Assembly: GCA_026874595.1 (NCBI GenBank)
Contig: CM049321.1
Location: 23,055,979 to 23,119,978, forward strand
DNA from: Sipunculus nudus
Taxonomy: Eukaryota; Annelida; Sipuncula; Golfingiida; Sipunculidae
Direction of reading: 5' to 3'
Length of the DNA: 64,000 bases
Shown one piece after another: positions 1 through 12,037 of this stretch (the first letter of the stretch is position 1; each line of letters starts with the position of its first letter). A model generated the notes under the pieces. That model saw only the letters and a list, made by a program, of their open reading frames with translations, was not told the origin of the DNA and did no database searches. The translations under genes were made by a program, and so were the position numbers.

Positions 1-1260
1 AGGTCAGTCGCATTATTTTCTAGAACAAATGCATGCTATTGCAAATATTTTCTCATGTTAAGGGGTTTTTGCTTCTACATTGTTTCAATTGATATTATTT
101 GGATGATGGTCTGATTTTAAGAATACAGTGAATCTTATCCGCGGTGTCCTTATTTAAGGCCACACCAACACTGTCTTTAAAAATAAAGGAACCGTATGGG
201 CAATGAAAGTTATCACTGTTATTCAACATCAACGGTACAATACTCATCTTTTCGTCACATTTTATATTAAAATGCAAGCCAGGCACCAACATATTTTACT
301 GTAAAGCTTGTAAGTGTGTTACAATAAAATGGCCACTACAGTAATATGTAATGTTTGTAGTATCTTTAATATGCAATACATTCGTTATCATTCCTCTTCA
401 TTACCGGATTCAGTTCAAATTTTGGAATAGAGTAATGGCTGGTGTTCTTATCAGTTTAAGAGAGTCGTGTACATGAAACAATTAAGGCATGAAGGTCTGG
501 CCTCATACGCTAACAGTGTTGGGGCAGGAACGTATGCATTCATGTCTTAACTAGTACAGTCATTTCTTAACATGACCTCACACATATTGCAACAAAAGCT
601 GTCTCATCAGTTTTGTACCCGAGAAGGACTCCTTTTTGAACATATGAAAAGTCTTAAGATATTCTCCTGGGGTAAAGTAGTGAAATTTTGTAAAATCCAA
701 AATGGCCGCCAGAAGGCCTAGACTCCATCAAGTTTACTTAATCAAAAGGGTATAACTATATGTAATACAACATTTTCAGGTTTTTTCTCGGTCGCAGAAT
801 CCGATTCTGGTCTTTATTTGCTAAATTAAGGACCCCAAAGGCACATATGTCAGGTTGACGGTCTGAAACATGGGATGTAGTAGAGGTGGGGGCGGTAGCA
901 CGACTCAGTAGGCATTTATATTGAGCAGGAAACCCTGACCTGGTAATGTGCAGCGCAAACCTATCATGTTGCAATGATACTATAGTAATTAGATATCCAA
1001 GAAACATGCAGAGGGAAGACCGATATGCTGGGTTAAAAAGGAATTTTTCTCGCATATGGTAGGTGTTATCAGAAAGTATACTAAAACAGCCACCATAGGT
1101 CTGGTTTATGTCAAGTGACGAGGCGCCTGCTTCTGTAATGCCCGAACAGGTTGTTAGATGCAACTGTCAGACTAACTGCAGCACCTCGAGATGCACGTGC
1201 AAAAAATATCACATAACGTTCACCCTGACTTGTTGAAACTACGGGGGCTCTAGCTGCTTA
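1..1260. other. Unassigned sequence with two unsupported small ORFs
   Basis: No recognisable gene. Two minus-strand open frames occur: 95-292, with motifs such as CDEKMSIVPL and NFHCPYGSF, and 756-1163 (135 codons). The first follows an acceptor-like CTTTACAG at about 300, but every frame entered from that acceptor meets a stop early or immediately, so the ORF cannot be attached to it. The second has no recognised domain or clear splice context. Either could be a decayed exon or chance. If gene 2 continues below 19.8 kb, its last exons could lie here, but I cannot show it. Confidence 0.3.
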
Positions 1261-2192
1261 CAGGGTTGCCAGCGGTCAGGGAAAGTCAGGAAAAAATATT
1301 ATGTTTTCAAGGACATAGAAAAGTCATGGAATTTCATAAAAAGTCATATTATATTTTGACTTTTATGTAAGTCAGGGAACAGTCAGGGAATTTTTAATAC
1401 CTATGGAAACTGTAATTGATTATCAGTTAGGAACGCTTTTTCATCCCATGAGCCGGCATTCAATAATTTTATACTACATTTTCAGTTTCTTTTTAATTAA
1501 AGTTGTTATGTCTATAGGTATAATCTTATTTCCCTTTGATATTTGTGCGCACACATTAGCTGACTATGCATAGCACGGATACCCAAAGTGTATATATATA
1601 GCACCAACCATTATTCAAAGTTACCTGTTTCTTAGCAGTAATGCACAACTAATATATAGTACCTGCAAAACTTTGTACAAGGACATGAATCTGCACAGGT
1701 ATCAAAGTACAAAGGCAGAACATAGTGCAGTTACTATGATACACTGATGCAACTTGTTGTTATTGTGTGATAAATTTATACACATTTTAATGCTTGACAA
1801 CAAAGTATATGGTTCTTTGAATATTACATTCTCAGACCCAAATTTCTAGATTCATTTTGCTTTTGCTTCTCAGTTACAATTTTTCAAATAAAAATTTGGT
1901 TTGCAGTAGAAAGACGGTTTTTAGTTAGTTATTTTTAGTATCTTCTAGAAAACCTGCTAATATTCCGGGAATTGTCAAGGAAAATCAGGGAAAAGGAATG
2001 CTAAAAAAAGTTTGCTGATAGGGCAATTTCAAATTGTGGACCTTCTCTTTGTAATGACCTTCCTAAAATGTTACACGAAGCAGAAATATTGAAGACTTTA
2101 AAAGAGAATTGAAAACGTATTTTTTTTACTAATTTTTTATTAAATTTTAACTCTTGAGTCATAATATATTTTGGTACTCTTTTAAAGCGCCA

Positions 2193-2249
<57 letters not shown>

Positions 2250-2330
2250 AAAGTAGGCGCTATATTAAATGAATACATTTTAAGTTTAAAAGTCAGAGAT
2301 TTTTATTAGAGTTGCCTGCTGGCAAACCTG
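1261..2330. mobile_element. Possible hAT-like non-autonomous element
   Basis: The left end starts CAGGGTTGCCAGCGG and the right end, read on the other strand, starts CAGGTTTGCCAGCAG, a 15-bp imperfect terminal inverted repeat of the CAGGG type seen in hAT elements. The interior is AT-rich with repeated 'gtcaggga' words near the left end and a TA microsatellite near the right. There is no transposase and I do not see an 8-bp target duplication, so the boundaries are tentative. Confidence 0.35.
2195..2249. repeat. (TA)n microsatellite
   Basis: About 55 bases of nearly pure alternating TA with one TATG interruption. It lies inside the possible hAT-like element at 1261-2330. Confidence 0.9.
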
Positions 2331-3766
2331 TGCGTTACTCACAACAGACACTTTGTGATAAGGATGGACAAGATGAAGTCTAATTTAACATATGATCATA
2401 ATATATCTACATGATTTTAATGATATTGTGACTAAAACAAGGGATCCGTTGGTCATAGTGCTCAGCTGAAGTTGATGTTGAAGTTAACAATCTAAATAAA
2501 AACTAATGAATATAACGTCTGAGAGGAAAAGGTAGTATTAGCTAGATATAAGCTGATATGTTTGATTTAAACTGTTAAGTAAGTAATTTGTTGCAAATCA
2601 TACACCTGTGATCTGACCATGTGTTTCTTAATGATGAAACTGAAGCATGTTAGCAATTTGTAAACATGAGATCTATACTATAACCATGACCAGCGGTTGA
2701 CTTCTTGTTAAATTGATGACAGCTCAGCAGTTGACACGTTTGTTCAATAAAATCTTATTTTTTATCATATTTTTTTTTTAATTTTGTAAATTTTGTTACC
2801 ATAAAACTAACGTCCCTAGTCCACATGTGCAAGGATTTCATGGTCGACAGGGGTTTGGAGGCGATGAATGGTGGGAGTTACAACATCTCTGCATATACAT
2901 ACGAGATATGAAATTTAATTCAACAGTTCGTAAAGAAAAACAGTAGATGCATAATTACTGAATATTTAGAAATGGACTGACGGACAGGTAACCGAACAAG
3001 GCTGATCGCTTATTTTCCATTCTCCTGAGGAAGGAATATAATGAACAAAAGTTTGCATTAGATCCTCACTTATTCTTTTATCATTTTTAAGGGTATTATT
3101 TTCATACATTTGCAATATAACATATATATTTCTGGATATATATGTATAAGTATATTCTAAATATCATCATCATTTATTGCTAATTTTGCTCATGTAACAT
3201 CACATTAAGCACATTGATGGATTTAATCTTATTTCGAATCATGACTTATTATCCTTTAAAATTATTCAAAGGAAATTGATTCTTTAAAATGCCACAATGC
3301 CACAACATGGCATCTTGTAGATAACATTGGACATAAAAAAGCAGTAAAAAGAAAAATACAGTTCAAACAAAACAATTATTCCAATACACTTGATGTGTAT
3401 TGCTGTGGGGGTGTGATGGGAAGTGATTTGAGAATAACTGTGCATCTTTGTCAGCAGGGGTGCTCCTGAGTGATTCATTTTTAATCAGGTATGCAGGCAA
3501 AGTTGCATTAAGTAAACTCCAGTGACCGTCAGTGGGCAATTTCGGTCTTGAAAATGCAAGTAAAACAAAAGATCCCCAGCACCCCGCCCCCTCCCTAAAT
3601 AAAATTTCAATAACCTTTTTTTAGCATTTATTTTCAAATTTCATATTTTAACAGATTTAATCCTTATGTGTTTATGCTGTGACAATCAAATTAGTAATGC
3701 CTACCTGAAAAAAATGTGCCATGGTGAAAGTTTGGCAAAATTTAAGGTACTGATATTACACGTATG
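2331..3766. other. AT-rich sequence without a clear gene
   Basis: No supported gene. On the minus strand 3284-3478 is open for 64 codons and contains a hydrophobic run around IIVLFELYFSFYCFF. A possible acceptor (CCCCACAG) precedes it in the phase needed to continue a phase-1 exon, so it could be a membrane-anchor last exon for the lectin/Ig gene, but it could equally be chance. The rest is AT-rich with short poly-T runs. Confidence 0.25.
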
Positions 3767-4520
3767 CACTCTAAAAACTGAGGACATGTTTCATGTTTCT
3801 ATTTAAAACACCATTCTCTCCCATTTTTCGAAACATGTTTCCAGCATGTGTCATGACTCACTGATGTTTCAACAGCCAAAACATGTTTTTTAATCCTCTT
3901 GAAACATGTTCTTATATAAAACGTGGATTGCACACGGAGAAAATTTCATGGACAGTAAGGTAAAACATGTCTCAGTGTTACATGTTTTTATACGAAATAT
4001 GTCGCATTCAAGACATGTCTTAAGACATGTTTCATTTTCATAAACCGTGTAACTATTTAAAACGTTTGTTTAGTCTAAAACGTGTAGTTGTCCCATTTTT
4101 CGAAACATGTTTTCCCCTAAGAAACATGTTTTAAACTAAGAGTAAAACATGTCTCAGTGTTACATGTTTTTATATGAAATATGTCGCATATAAGACATGT
4201 CTTAAGACTTGTGTCATTTTTCATAAAACATGTAACTATTTAAAACGTCTTTTCAGCCTAAAACGTGTAGTTGTCCCATTTTTCGAAACATGTGTTTTCC
4301 AAAGAAACATGTTTTAAATTATAATAAAACATGTCTTAGTATTACATGTTTTTATATGAAATATGTTTCATACGACACATGCTTAAAGACATGTTTCATT
4401 TTTCCAAGAAAAAATATATAACATTTGCCCATCAAAGGCATATTTGCATTTGAACCATGTCTCATGAATGTCTACAAAATAAAACATGTTTTGAAAAATA
4501 TTTAAAGTCACTGAAAATGT
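3767..4520. repeat. Subterminal ACATGT array, 181-bp unit, three copies
   Basis: The outer end of the left copy is packed with AAACATGTTT-like palindromes. A unit of about 181 bp beginning TAAAACATGTCTCAGTG starts near 3961, 4143 and 4324. The right copy has the same array with two clear units. Dense short palindromes close to TIRs are typical of transposase-binding regions in DNA transposons; that role is inferred here. Confidence 0.8.
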
Positions 4521-5643
4521 TATTTGTTGTTTGCCTTTGTTGTTTGATATCACTGTAACCATGAAGAAAACCTGACGATTCGCCTCTGATGAAACAACTT
4601 TACTGGAAAGACAAAATTTATTCCTTGGACAATGCTTCCTAATTTGGAGGATGCATTGAACAGGAAACGTTTCAAGTATGGGTTATCAATTATTGGTTTT
4701 CATATAAAGCTCTCAGGAACCTTCATTAAATGATTGTCTTCCTAAGTAGCCAGATCAAAAAGACGAAACTTTATCTATCATGATAATAGAATCATATATC
4801 AAAACAGAATTACTTACTGTGGGTATAAGCCATATTAAAAGTGAATTAAAATACTGTGTAGAAGTCTTAGACTCATTACTTTTCCAAAATTATTTTAAAA
4901 GGCAGGAACTCTTGTCTCAAAAGATGAAAAAAAAAGAATATTTTATACATCAGTATATTAAAGATGGGCAATGCTGATAGTCTGATGGCAGTTCCTTGCT
5001 TCTACAACATTTTCGTTAGTTTAAAAATGCTTGGAATAAAATGCGGAACACATAATACAGACCTATATAAGAAAAAGTCATGTAAATTATATCTGAAATA
5101 CACAGTTTTCTGTAAGTCTTCTTTAATAATAGATGCAGTCATGCACACCAACAGCAACCTAATTACCATTTACATGACAGACCATGATTAAGTGAGATCA
5201 GGTTTATTTAGTATCTGTTTAAATATCTGTTGTCTGCATGTATTCATTTATCATATCAATACTGAATGTACCAATGCTCGTACAATTTTGTCTTACCCAT
5301 AGCTGTATACACAAATATTATAAACTATGAATTACCACAATAATTAAACCAGCAAAGCGAATCTGAACTGCTGCACAATGATCAACAAGGGACTTGTGTG
5401 TCATGAAGCTCAGCTGGAATTGGTAACGAGAATATTGGTATAAAATCCTAGTTAATGGGAATGAGGCAATATTTTATTATTTTATTTATATATTAAAAAT
5501 GTTCAGCATATAAATATACACAATAAACACAATATACTCTACCGAGTTGGCGTGTTTGTGTGAACTGTACAATTTTATGGACAACATGAAAGATGCTGGA
5601 GCCTCCCATGATCACACATTTGTAAAAGTATCAGTATTTCAAC

Positions 5644-7023
5644 CAGGGTTGGGTTTTAGTCTGCCCAAAACCTATTTTAGGCATGGCAGGGCCTAAAACC
5701 TGCCTTTAACTGCCTAAAATAGTTTATAACCTGCCTAAAACTGCCTTTAACTGCCTAAAACCTTGCATACCCTCACCTATGACTTGCAGTTAACTATGTT
5801 TTATTGTTACACAGCTAAATGCATTAAAGAAATATGCTCAACAAATTTAAAGTGAGGAACACTTTATTCAAACTGAATAAATTTAACCATGATACAAAAA
5901 AAAAACAACAAATGAATACAACACTACATCAGGTGTTCCGTATGAACACAGTTCTCTGACAGTTTTAGCTTGTATCCCTAAATCATGTTCTGAGGTCGCC
6001 CACCTGCATTACTGCCAGTTTATAAAAGATGGTCATACAGTAAGCTTATAACCTGATACTTTGATACAGCTTTTTGATCACAATCAAGGGATTAAATTTT
6101 GTTATTTATGCGAAACAAGTAATGAACAAGAATACTGAATGGTTGTTTATTCCCTTAGCTAGGTCATCCTTTGTCAAATTTTAAGATTTTGTGCACATAT
6201 TGTCTAGATATAATGAAGGATATGCTCTGTTAACCGTGTGATGAGATTGTGACACTATAATTAGTATAAAACTGAAAAATGTGAAAATATATTGCAGTGA
6301 GTATGTTGCAAACAACATAATATGCATAATTACTTTTGTGCTGAGTTCAACCTATAAAGGGCTGAGAAACCTACATGTCATGGTCAGGTGCCCTGACTGC
6401 ATCATTCAGTAAAAAGTTTGACTCAGGAACAGTTTTCAGGGCAAGGGCTTTGATTGCATCATCCTAGTCATGTATGAAAGTACACATGAACATCTTCTCA
6501 GACACAGCAGTGGGATTTGTGACCAATGGGTCTAATGACCCCATCATCCTGATAAATAGTAATTAGCTGGTCTAATCAAGCATGGCCTGAGCCTCTGATA
6601 CTCTGCCTTACAAGAGGCATACTGGAGGCTCTATTGCATCATTCCAGGTAGCAGGGCACTCATCAGCAAACCAAAAGGGTCCAGAGAAAGACATTACCTT
6701 GGCCATTGAAACAAAGTGCCACAAAAACATGGTTTTATGCTCAAGAAGCCTATACAGGCTCTTTGAAGACTTCATGATGCCAGCCAACAGAAATCATTCA
6801 TTACTAACACCTGAAACCTTCGAGAAGCCAAGCAAAGCCTTGTGACTGCCTCACCCAAGTCAGTTTGGTAGTTTTATAGATCTTAATGTCAAAATTTACA
6901 CAAATATAGGTTTTAGGCACTTTTGATGCCTAAAACATGCCTAATACCTGTTTTATGCGGGGCAGTTTTAACCAGGTTATAACCTATGGTTAAAACCTTC
7001 CTGCCTAAAACTTGCCAACCCTG
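5644..7023. mobile_element. Non-autonomous hAT-like transposon inserted in the left arm
   Basis: This 1,380-bp element begins CAGGGTTGGG and ends CCAACCCTG and is flanked by an exact 8-bp direct repeat ATTTCAAC (5636-5643 and 7024-7031). The corresponding place in the right arm (GTTGAAAT at 17,215-17,222) has a single copy of that octamer and no insertion, so boundaries and target duplication are confirmed inside the window. An 8-bp duplication with CAGGG ends is diagnostic of hAT elements. Both ends carry repeated 'cctaaaac' and 'ctgcc' words, probably subterminal binding motifs. No transposase ORF is present, so it would have moved using an enzyme supplied in trans. Confidence 0.9.
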
Positions 7024-8668
7024 ATTTCAACTAGCTGACTGTAATATGCACGTAATAATATCCACTGGGACTGTATGAAACACTTTGAAGTATATAATAA
7101 GGAAGAAAGTAGAGGTGAGCTAAAGTATAATAATACACATTTAATTTAATAATTGTAATAAGGTAAAAAGAATGGTGATGTAAGGATCAATTTGATTAAG
7201 AAAAAAACTTAATAAATATTTAAAAAAAATGGTTAAACATATTGCCAGTTTAGCTAAAAATGAAATAATATGAACGTTTACTCAATATACCTGATTGCGA
7301 GCACCAGTGTTATGCACAGTAATGCACAGCCAGCTTAAGGGATTTGAATGAAATTCTATAAAGTATATAAAAATTTGCAAGTTTTATTTCAATTTATTAT
7401 TTCAGACATTTAACTTAATTTAGAAAATCAATTTAGTTGACAATTCAAGAGAAAACAGATTCAAAACATTTAAATAATGGCTAAAAGTAGCTGCTCTCTT
7501 AGCTTTAATTTATTGTAAGTAAGTTTAAACCTATTACAGTTTACAACTGAAAATTTAAAATACAGCTTGCAGAAAATTACCATTTACTTCTAAACACATG
7601 CAAGCCAAGTCTTAGTCAGGGAGCTAAAAACTGTAAAGTTGAACAATTATTTCATAAAAACCTCCTAAAAAGTAGCTCTTGAATTTTCTTAAAGCTACAA
7701 GAACATTTTAGTGTATCAGTTCAAATTTTTCTTAACATAAACATTTCTTTCTTCTTCCGAAAGAAATCTTGAAACATGCATTTTATTTTACGAGTATTCA
7801 ATTTTTATATGGAGTATATATTCCTTTTAGCTATATTTTTATGTTGGACAATTTTCTAGAATCTGACTAAACACATCCTGAAGCAGAAAACAACTTAGGA
7901 TTACCAGCATAATATCTTTATAATAAAATGCAAATTATATTTACCGATTCATTAAATTTTTGCATGCACTGTGTTTAACAACTGCAAATATCGCAATTAT
8001 ATTAATCCGACTGTATAATATTTTATATGTTTTAGAAGGTAGCAACACTGATCTGAGATCTTGAATGAGCATTTACATAATTCAGACATGCCAATATATT
8101 CACTTTAACTGTTCCTAGCATCAGTCCGACTACAGCTAATATTTTTCAGCCAAAAAATGTAAAATAAAATGCAGAAAAGACTGGCATCAACAAAGTCTCC
8201 CATGACTGAAGATTTCTCAGCACTTCAGCATAGTTGAGAGGCCCATCAGCTGCTATATTCAGAGTAGGGTATCAAAAAATTCTATCAGAGAAATACTGAA
8301 TGCACTCTAATTAAACACCTAATATTTTCATAATACCAAATCCTTGGTTTGTATCACTTAAATAAAAATTTTAATTTGAAATCCTAAAACAAGGCCTCCG
8401 TCTGTACATACTTGAAGCTTCATAAGGTTACAATTACGCAATCAACCATGACAATGAAATACTGCAAATAACATATTAGATTAACTAACTGTTATATGTT
8501 CACAGTGATTCATCAAACACTGCAACACTTAGCTTTTCTAAAAGCTGGTAAAATTCAGTTACCATAACAAAGTGTGAAACATTTTACATATGAGAATATT
8601 AATCAACATTTCTTAGAAAATATGTAGAACACTAAGGATGTAACAAAAGAATCATATACTAAATTATT

Positions 8669-8979
8669 TTAATGCAGCCACAAACTGTGGAAGAAGCTTG
8701 TAAAAAGTTGACTTGTCCTTGTTAGGCCCTTTATTTTCAAGACACTCTTCATAAAGTGGGTTGAGAAGTTGCATGTGTGTGCTGAGTAAGTTATATTAAG
8801 AATATAGTACCACCCTAGAAGCAGGTACGAGTTTTTCCATACTGAGCCATTCTCCAATAAATGTATATTCTTGGAGTCACTCAAAATTGCACCTGACCTC
8901 ACTTCTCCATTGTCTATGATAAAACAGGTATTGGTTCTGTACGCTCTTGTGTACAAAATGAATCTCCTTTGACATCTTT
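8669..8979 (-). CDS. Candidate exon of a gene carried by the large TIR element (left copy)
   Basis: On the minus strand an acceptor (ACCTTTTTCAG) is followed by an open frame of 102 codons ending at 8669. Its first 60 or so residues match the right-copy frame at 14,686-14,865 (shared words RTNT, FIIDN, AILSDS, GWYYIL). Entering at phase 1 fits the candidate first exon of the right copy, which ends with one spare base. Downstream of about 8800 a second frame is also open in both copies and ends at homologous stop codons; it contains YKLLPQFVAAL and looks at least as protein-like, so the 3' part could be read in that frame after a short shift or an unseen intron. I recognise no family. The left copy lacks the first exon, so it is probably not expressed as an intact gene. 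Confidence 0.4.
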
Positions 8980-9659
8980 CTGAAAAAGGTGTAGCAATTT
9001 ATCAGAAGCTAAATGGTGTTATTTCCATGATCAGTTTGGAGAAAAAGAGAAAATAGTATTAACTGTCAGTAACACAGATGACAGTTCTTACATGCAGCTG
9101 CATTGAACACACGGACATTCACTAGATATTTACACAAGTCTAACAAGAATTAATAAGAGCTATTTATTTGGAGTTTTTTTTAATAAAATGAAATTGTCTA
9201 CTTCTTAAATTTTATTCAAATACTGTTTACACTTGGTAACATAATGATGATATTTAAGAATAAGACCTCTAATAGTTATACCTCTCTAATGGAATAATAT
9301 GAATGTTTACAACAACTGAATCAAAATCCTTTAATCAATCAATGAATTAAATCAAAGACCCCTAAGGAATATAAGCTGCTGGTTAGCATAATCTGTGTGC
9401 ATCTGTCACTTATTTATTCAGTGGCATTGACAATAACAAGATAAAAAAAATCACATGTACCATATATTTAATCGAGGATTAAAATATATAATACGCAAAT
9501 ATGTAAACAAGAAAACTTCGACTATTACCAAAAATTCAATAGGAGGTAAACATTTGCATATTTGTGTAAAAAATCCAAAATTTGGATAAAGTGAAGCAAG
9601 AATTACTAAATTAAATATTCAATCTCTGCCCGAGTTCACTCCAACTAGGGTAAACTGGA

Positions 9660-10390
9660 AACTACTAAACCACCATTACCATCCATATACCCACATCCAG
9701 TCTTGGTACCCTGTAAACCATACCAATATCAATATTTACCCATCCAGCCTGGGTATCCAGATCAGTCCCACCACTAACACCCATGTACACACCTTGGTAC
9801 CCTGGACCTATTCCACCAACATCCTTGTACACATCCAGCCTTGTCACTCTGGACCACATTCCACAAACACCTATGAACACAGATCCAGCCTTGGTACCCT
9901 GGACCCCAGCCCACCACCAGTCATGTATTTACACATCCGGCCTTGGTAGCCTAGACCCCATTCCATCAACACCCACACACACACATCCTGCCTTTGTACC
10001 CTGGACCCCAGTCCACCACCAGTCATGTATTCACATATCCAGCCTTTGTACAATATACCCCATTCCATCAACACCCACATACATACATCCATCCTCGGTA
10101 CCCTGGACCCCAGTCCACCGGCTGTCATGTATTCACCCACCCAGACTTGGTATCCTGAACCCCATTCCACCAGCACCACCCATACACATGCATCCAGCAC
10201 TGGTACCCTGGACCCTATTCCCCTCCACTACCAATGTGCACACATCCATCCTTGGCACCCTAGACCCCATTCCATCAACACCTATGTGCACACATCCAGC
10301 GTTGGTAACCTGGATTCCATTCACACATCCGGCCTTGGTACCCTGGAACCCATTCCACCACCACCACCCATGTTCATACAATCAGCCTTG
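9660..10390. repeat. Minisatellite of about 50 bp, left arm
   Basis: Tandem degenerate copies of a unit of about 50-60 bp built around CCAGCCTTGGTACCCTGGAC and CATTCCACCAACACCCA. All frames on both strands give long low-complexity ORFs because of the repeat; these are not genes. The same array, inverted and longer, lies at 13,093-14,090. Confidence 0.95.
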
Positions 10391-11400
10391 ATCAGATGCA
10401 TAAATTACCATTTTGTTACCTACGTGCCTATGAGGTAGTGTTTGAACCTGCTTCAGATTTTAATCAACACAAATATGATACTGCACAGTTACAGGTTTTT
10501 ATTTTGCTAATTTTATCAGTCTAATAACAAATAACGTTTATCTTCGATATTCATCTCCAAATTCAAGGTTTCAGTAAAAATGCCTTGGAAAAATCTAACA
10601 AAATTATCTTAGCACAGCCTACTTCTTGAAACAGCAAAATTTTCATCACACGTCACATTTGATCAAGTGCTGTTAAAATAAATATCTTACCTACTCAGCA
10701 GTCCATACATGTAAACTTGGGTCCACAATGCTCCTTCTGGCATCTATTTTTAAAGGATTCTCAAAGATGTCTAATGGTCATGCTGAACTACATTGAATTT
10801 TGTACAGTAGTTTCTAATAAAAAGCTGCTAATGATCACTTGCTTTACTTAAAAAAAATATATATAAAACCAACATGTCTGTATAAAAGCAACTTTCTTAA
10901 AATATAAAAACACTCCAAATTTCAAAGACTGCTACAGTCATAAACATTCCTGCTTACTTTATTGTCCACTCTTAAATGTACTTACTTGCAGGAGCATCAA
11001 TATGCGGGAGGTGGGGGGGGGTCATCCCCCACATTTGAAGTTTACTGATGCTACTGCTTAATTGTGTGCTGTACTCATATGGGAAAAGTGCACTTGGAAG
11101 TCTTTTTTTCAGGGGCATGTGTGTGTGTGTGTGGGGGGGGGGGTCCAAGTGGTCAAGACAGCTCCCCCCCCCTGGCAACCAGTTAATTAGTGGCTGTATC
11201 CCACCCGCTTTTGAAAAGTAAGGACTTTTTGGAAATCCCCCCCGACCCCCTCTTTCCAAAATCCTGTACATATCCCTGTATAGGATTTGTCTCATTACTG
11301 AGAAACATGTTTTAAAATGTGTGTAAATTTGAAACATGTTTGCATACAAAACATGCTAAACATCATGCTAAACATCAGTGAAACGTCATTTTTTAGAGTG

Positions 11401-11538
11401 TTAGAATAATTTTAAGAATTTACAAAATTTGTATCCGATCTCTTCCATACAATTAAATCTTGATTAGATAGTTGTATCCATGAAAAAAATCTCCAACTAT
11501 ACCAGTTACGATGTTAAGACAGAATATATATATATATT

Positions 11539-11594
<56 letters not shown>
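11401..11594. other. Spacer between the two palindrome arms
   Basis: This 194-bp loop consists of about 120 bp of AT-rich sequence and then a (TA)n tract from about 11,525 to the start of the right element. It is the only part of the palindrome without an inverted partner. The TA tract may have been the breakpoint or insertion site that brought the two copies together. Confidence 0.75.
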
Positions 11595-11597
<3 letters not shown>

Positions 11598-11832
11598 TCT
11601 AAAAAATGACGTTTCACAGATGTTTTACATGATGTTTAGCATGTTTTATATGCAAACATGTTTCAAATTTAGACATGTTTCAAAACATGTTTCACCCTTA
11701 TTTTCAAAATTAGGTCCATAGAAACATGTTATATCGTTACATGTGTGAAACATGTGTAATACATGTTTTTAGACATGTCTCGAGCGGGAAATTACATTTT
11801 ACTGGTTTAAACCGCCGTTATTTTTTGCCACT

Positions 11833-11844
11833 GGTCACGTGACC
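11833..11844. promoter_or_regulatory. 12-bp perfect palindrome with E-box upstream of candidate exon 1
   Basis: GGTCACGTGACC is a perfect palindrome containing CACGTG, the core of a USF/Max-type E-box, 67 bases upstream of the candidate ATG at 11,911. It lies in a segment that is less AT-rich than its surroundings. A promoter role is inferred from position only. Confidence 0.35.
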
Positions 11845-11910
11845 GGATATTCTCCCCATTTATCTTGAACCAATTTACTGATAGACTGATTGCCAGTGAT
11901 CGCGGGAAAG

Positions 11911-12037
11911 ATGAAAACTTCCGAGAAAAGGGAACGTGATTTTGAGCAATTGCCAGGTCCCCCTTGGACGATGTTCAGTCTTGGGCGCAGAGGTTTTCCT
12001 GTAGAAACCCAAAATATAATTTGCCAGAAATTAAAAG
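11911..12037 (+). CDS. Candidate first coding exon of the gene in the large TIR element
   Basis: From ATG at 11,911 the frame is open for 42 codons plus one base and stops at a consensus donor, AAAAG followed by GTGAGT. The start is highly charged (MKTSEKRERDFEQLPG) and the exon contains GPPWTMFSLGRRGF. The frame is also open upstream, but the ATG is the first good start. The next clear acceptor in a compatible phase is at 14,685, giving a junction at phase 1 and a 2.6-kb intron that contains the minisatellite. No homology recognised. The left copy lacks this whole region. Support is splice signal, phase and base composition, not similarity. Confidence 0.4.

Larger units (their letters stand above)
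3767..11400 (-). mobile_element. Left copy of a large TIR element; left arm of a 15-kb palindrome
   Basis: Bounded outside by CACTCTAAAAACTG and inside by TTTTTTAGAGTG, so the copy has its own terminal inverted repeats of the form CACTCTAAAAA. Reverse-complemented, it matches 11,595-18,728 throughout: ACATGT-rich outer end, long AT-rich stretch, a conserved open frame at 8669-8979, a 50-bp minisatellite, a poly-G/poly-C segment and the inner end. Relative to the right copy it carries a 1.38-kb hAT-like insertion and lacks about 490 bp that in the right copy hold a candidate promoter and first exon. No known transposase domain was recognised, so the superfamily is open, and no target duplication is evident. 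It is probably a defective copy. Confidence 0.75.

Noticed and set aside
95-292. A third SUEL lectin exon
   Set aside because: NFHCPYGSF resembles the KYHCP part of the lectin exons, but the YGR and DPC motifs and the cysteine spacing are missing, and the nearby acceptor does not open this frame.
4780-5191. Plus-strand ORFs in the left arm
   Set aside because: The corresponding sequence in the right arm is interrupted by indels, so neither frame is conserved between copies.
9660-10438. Long overlapping ORFs on both strands (up to 202 codons)
   Set aside because: They are read through the 50-bp minisatellite and encode imperfect peptide repeats in every frame; the same holds at 13,093-14,110.
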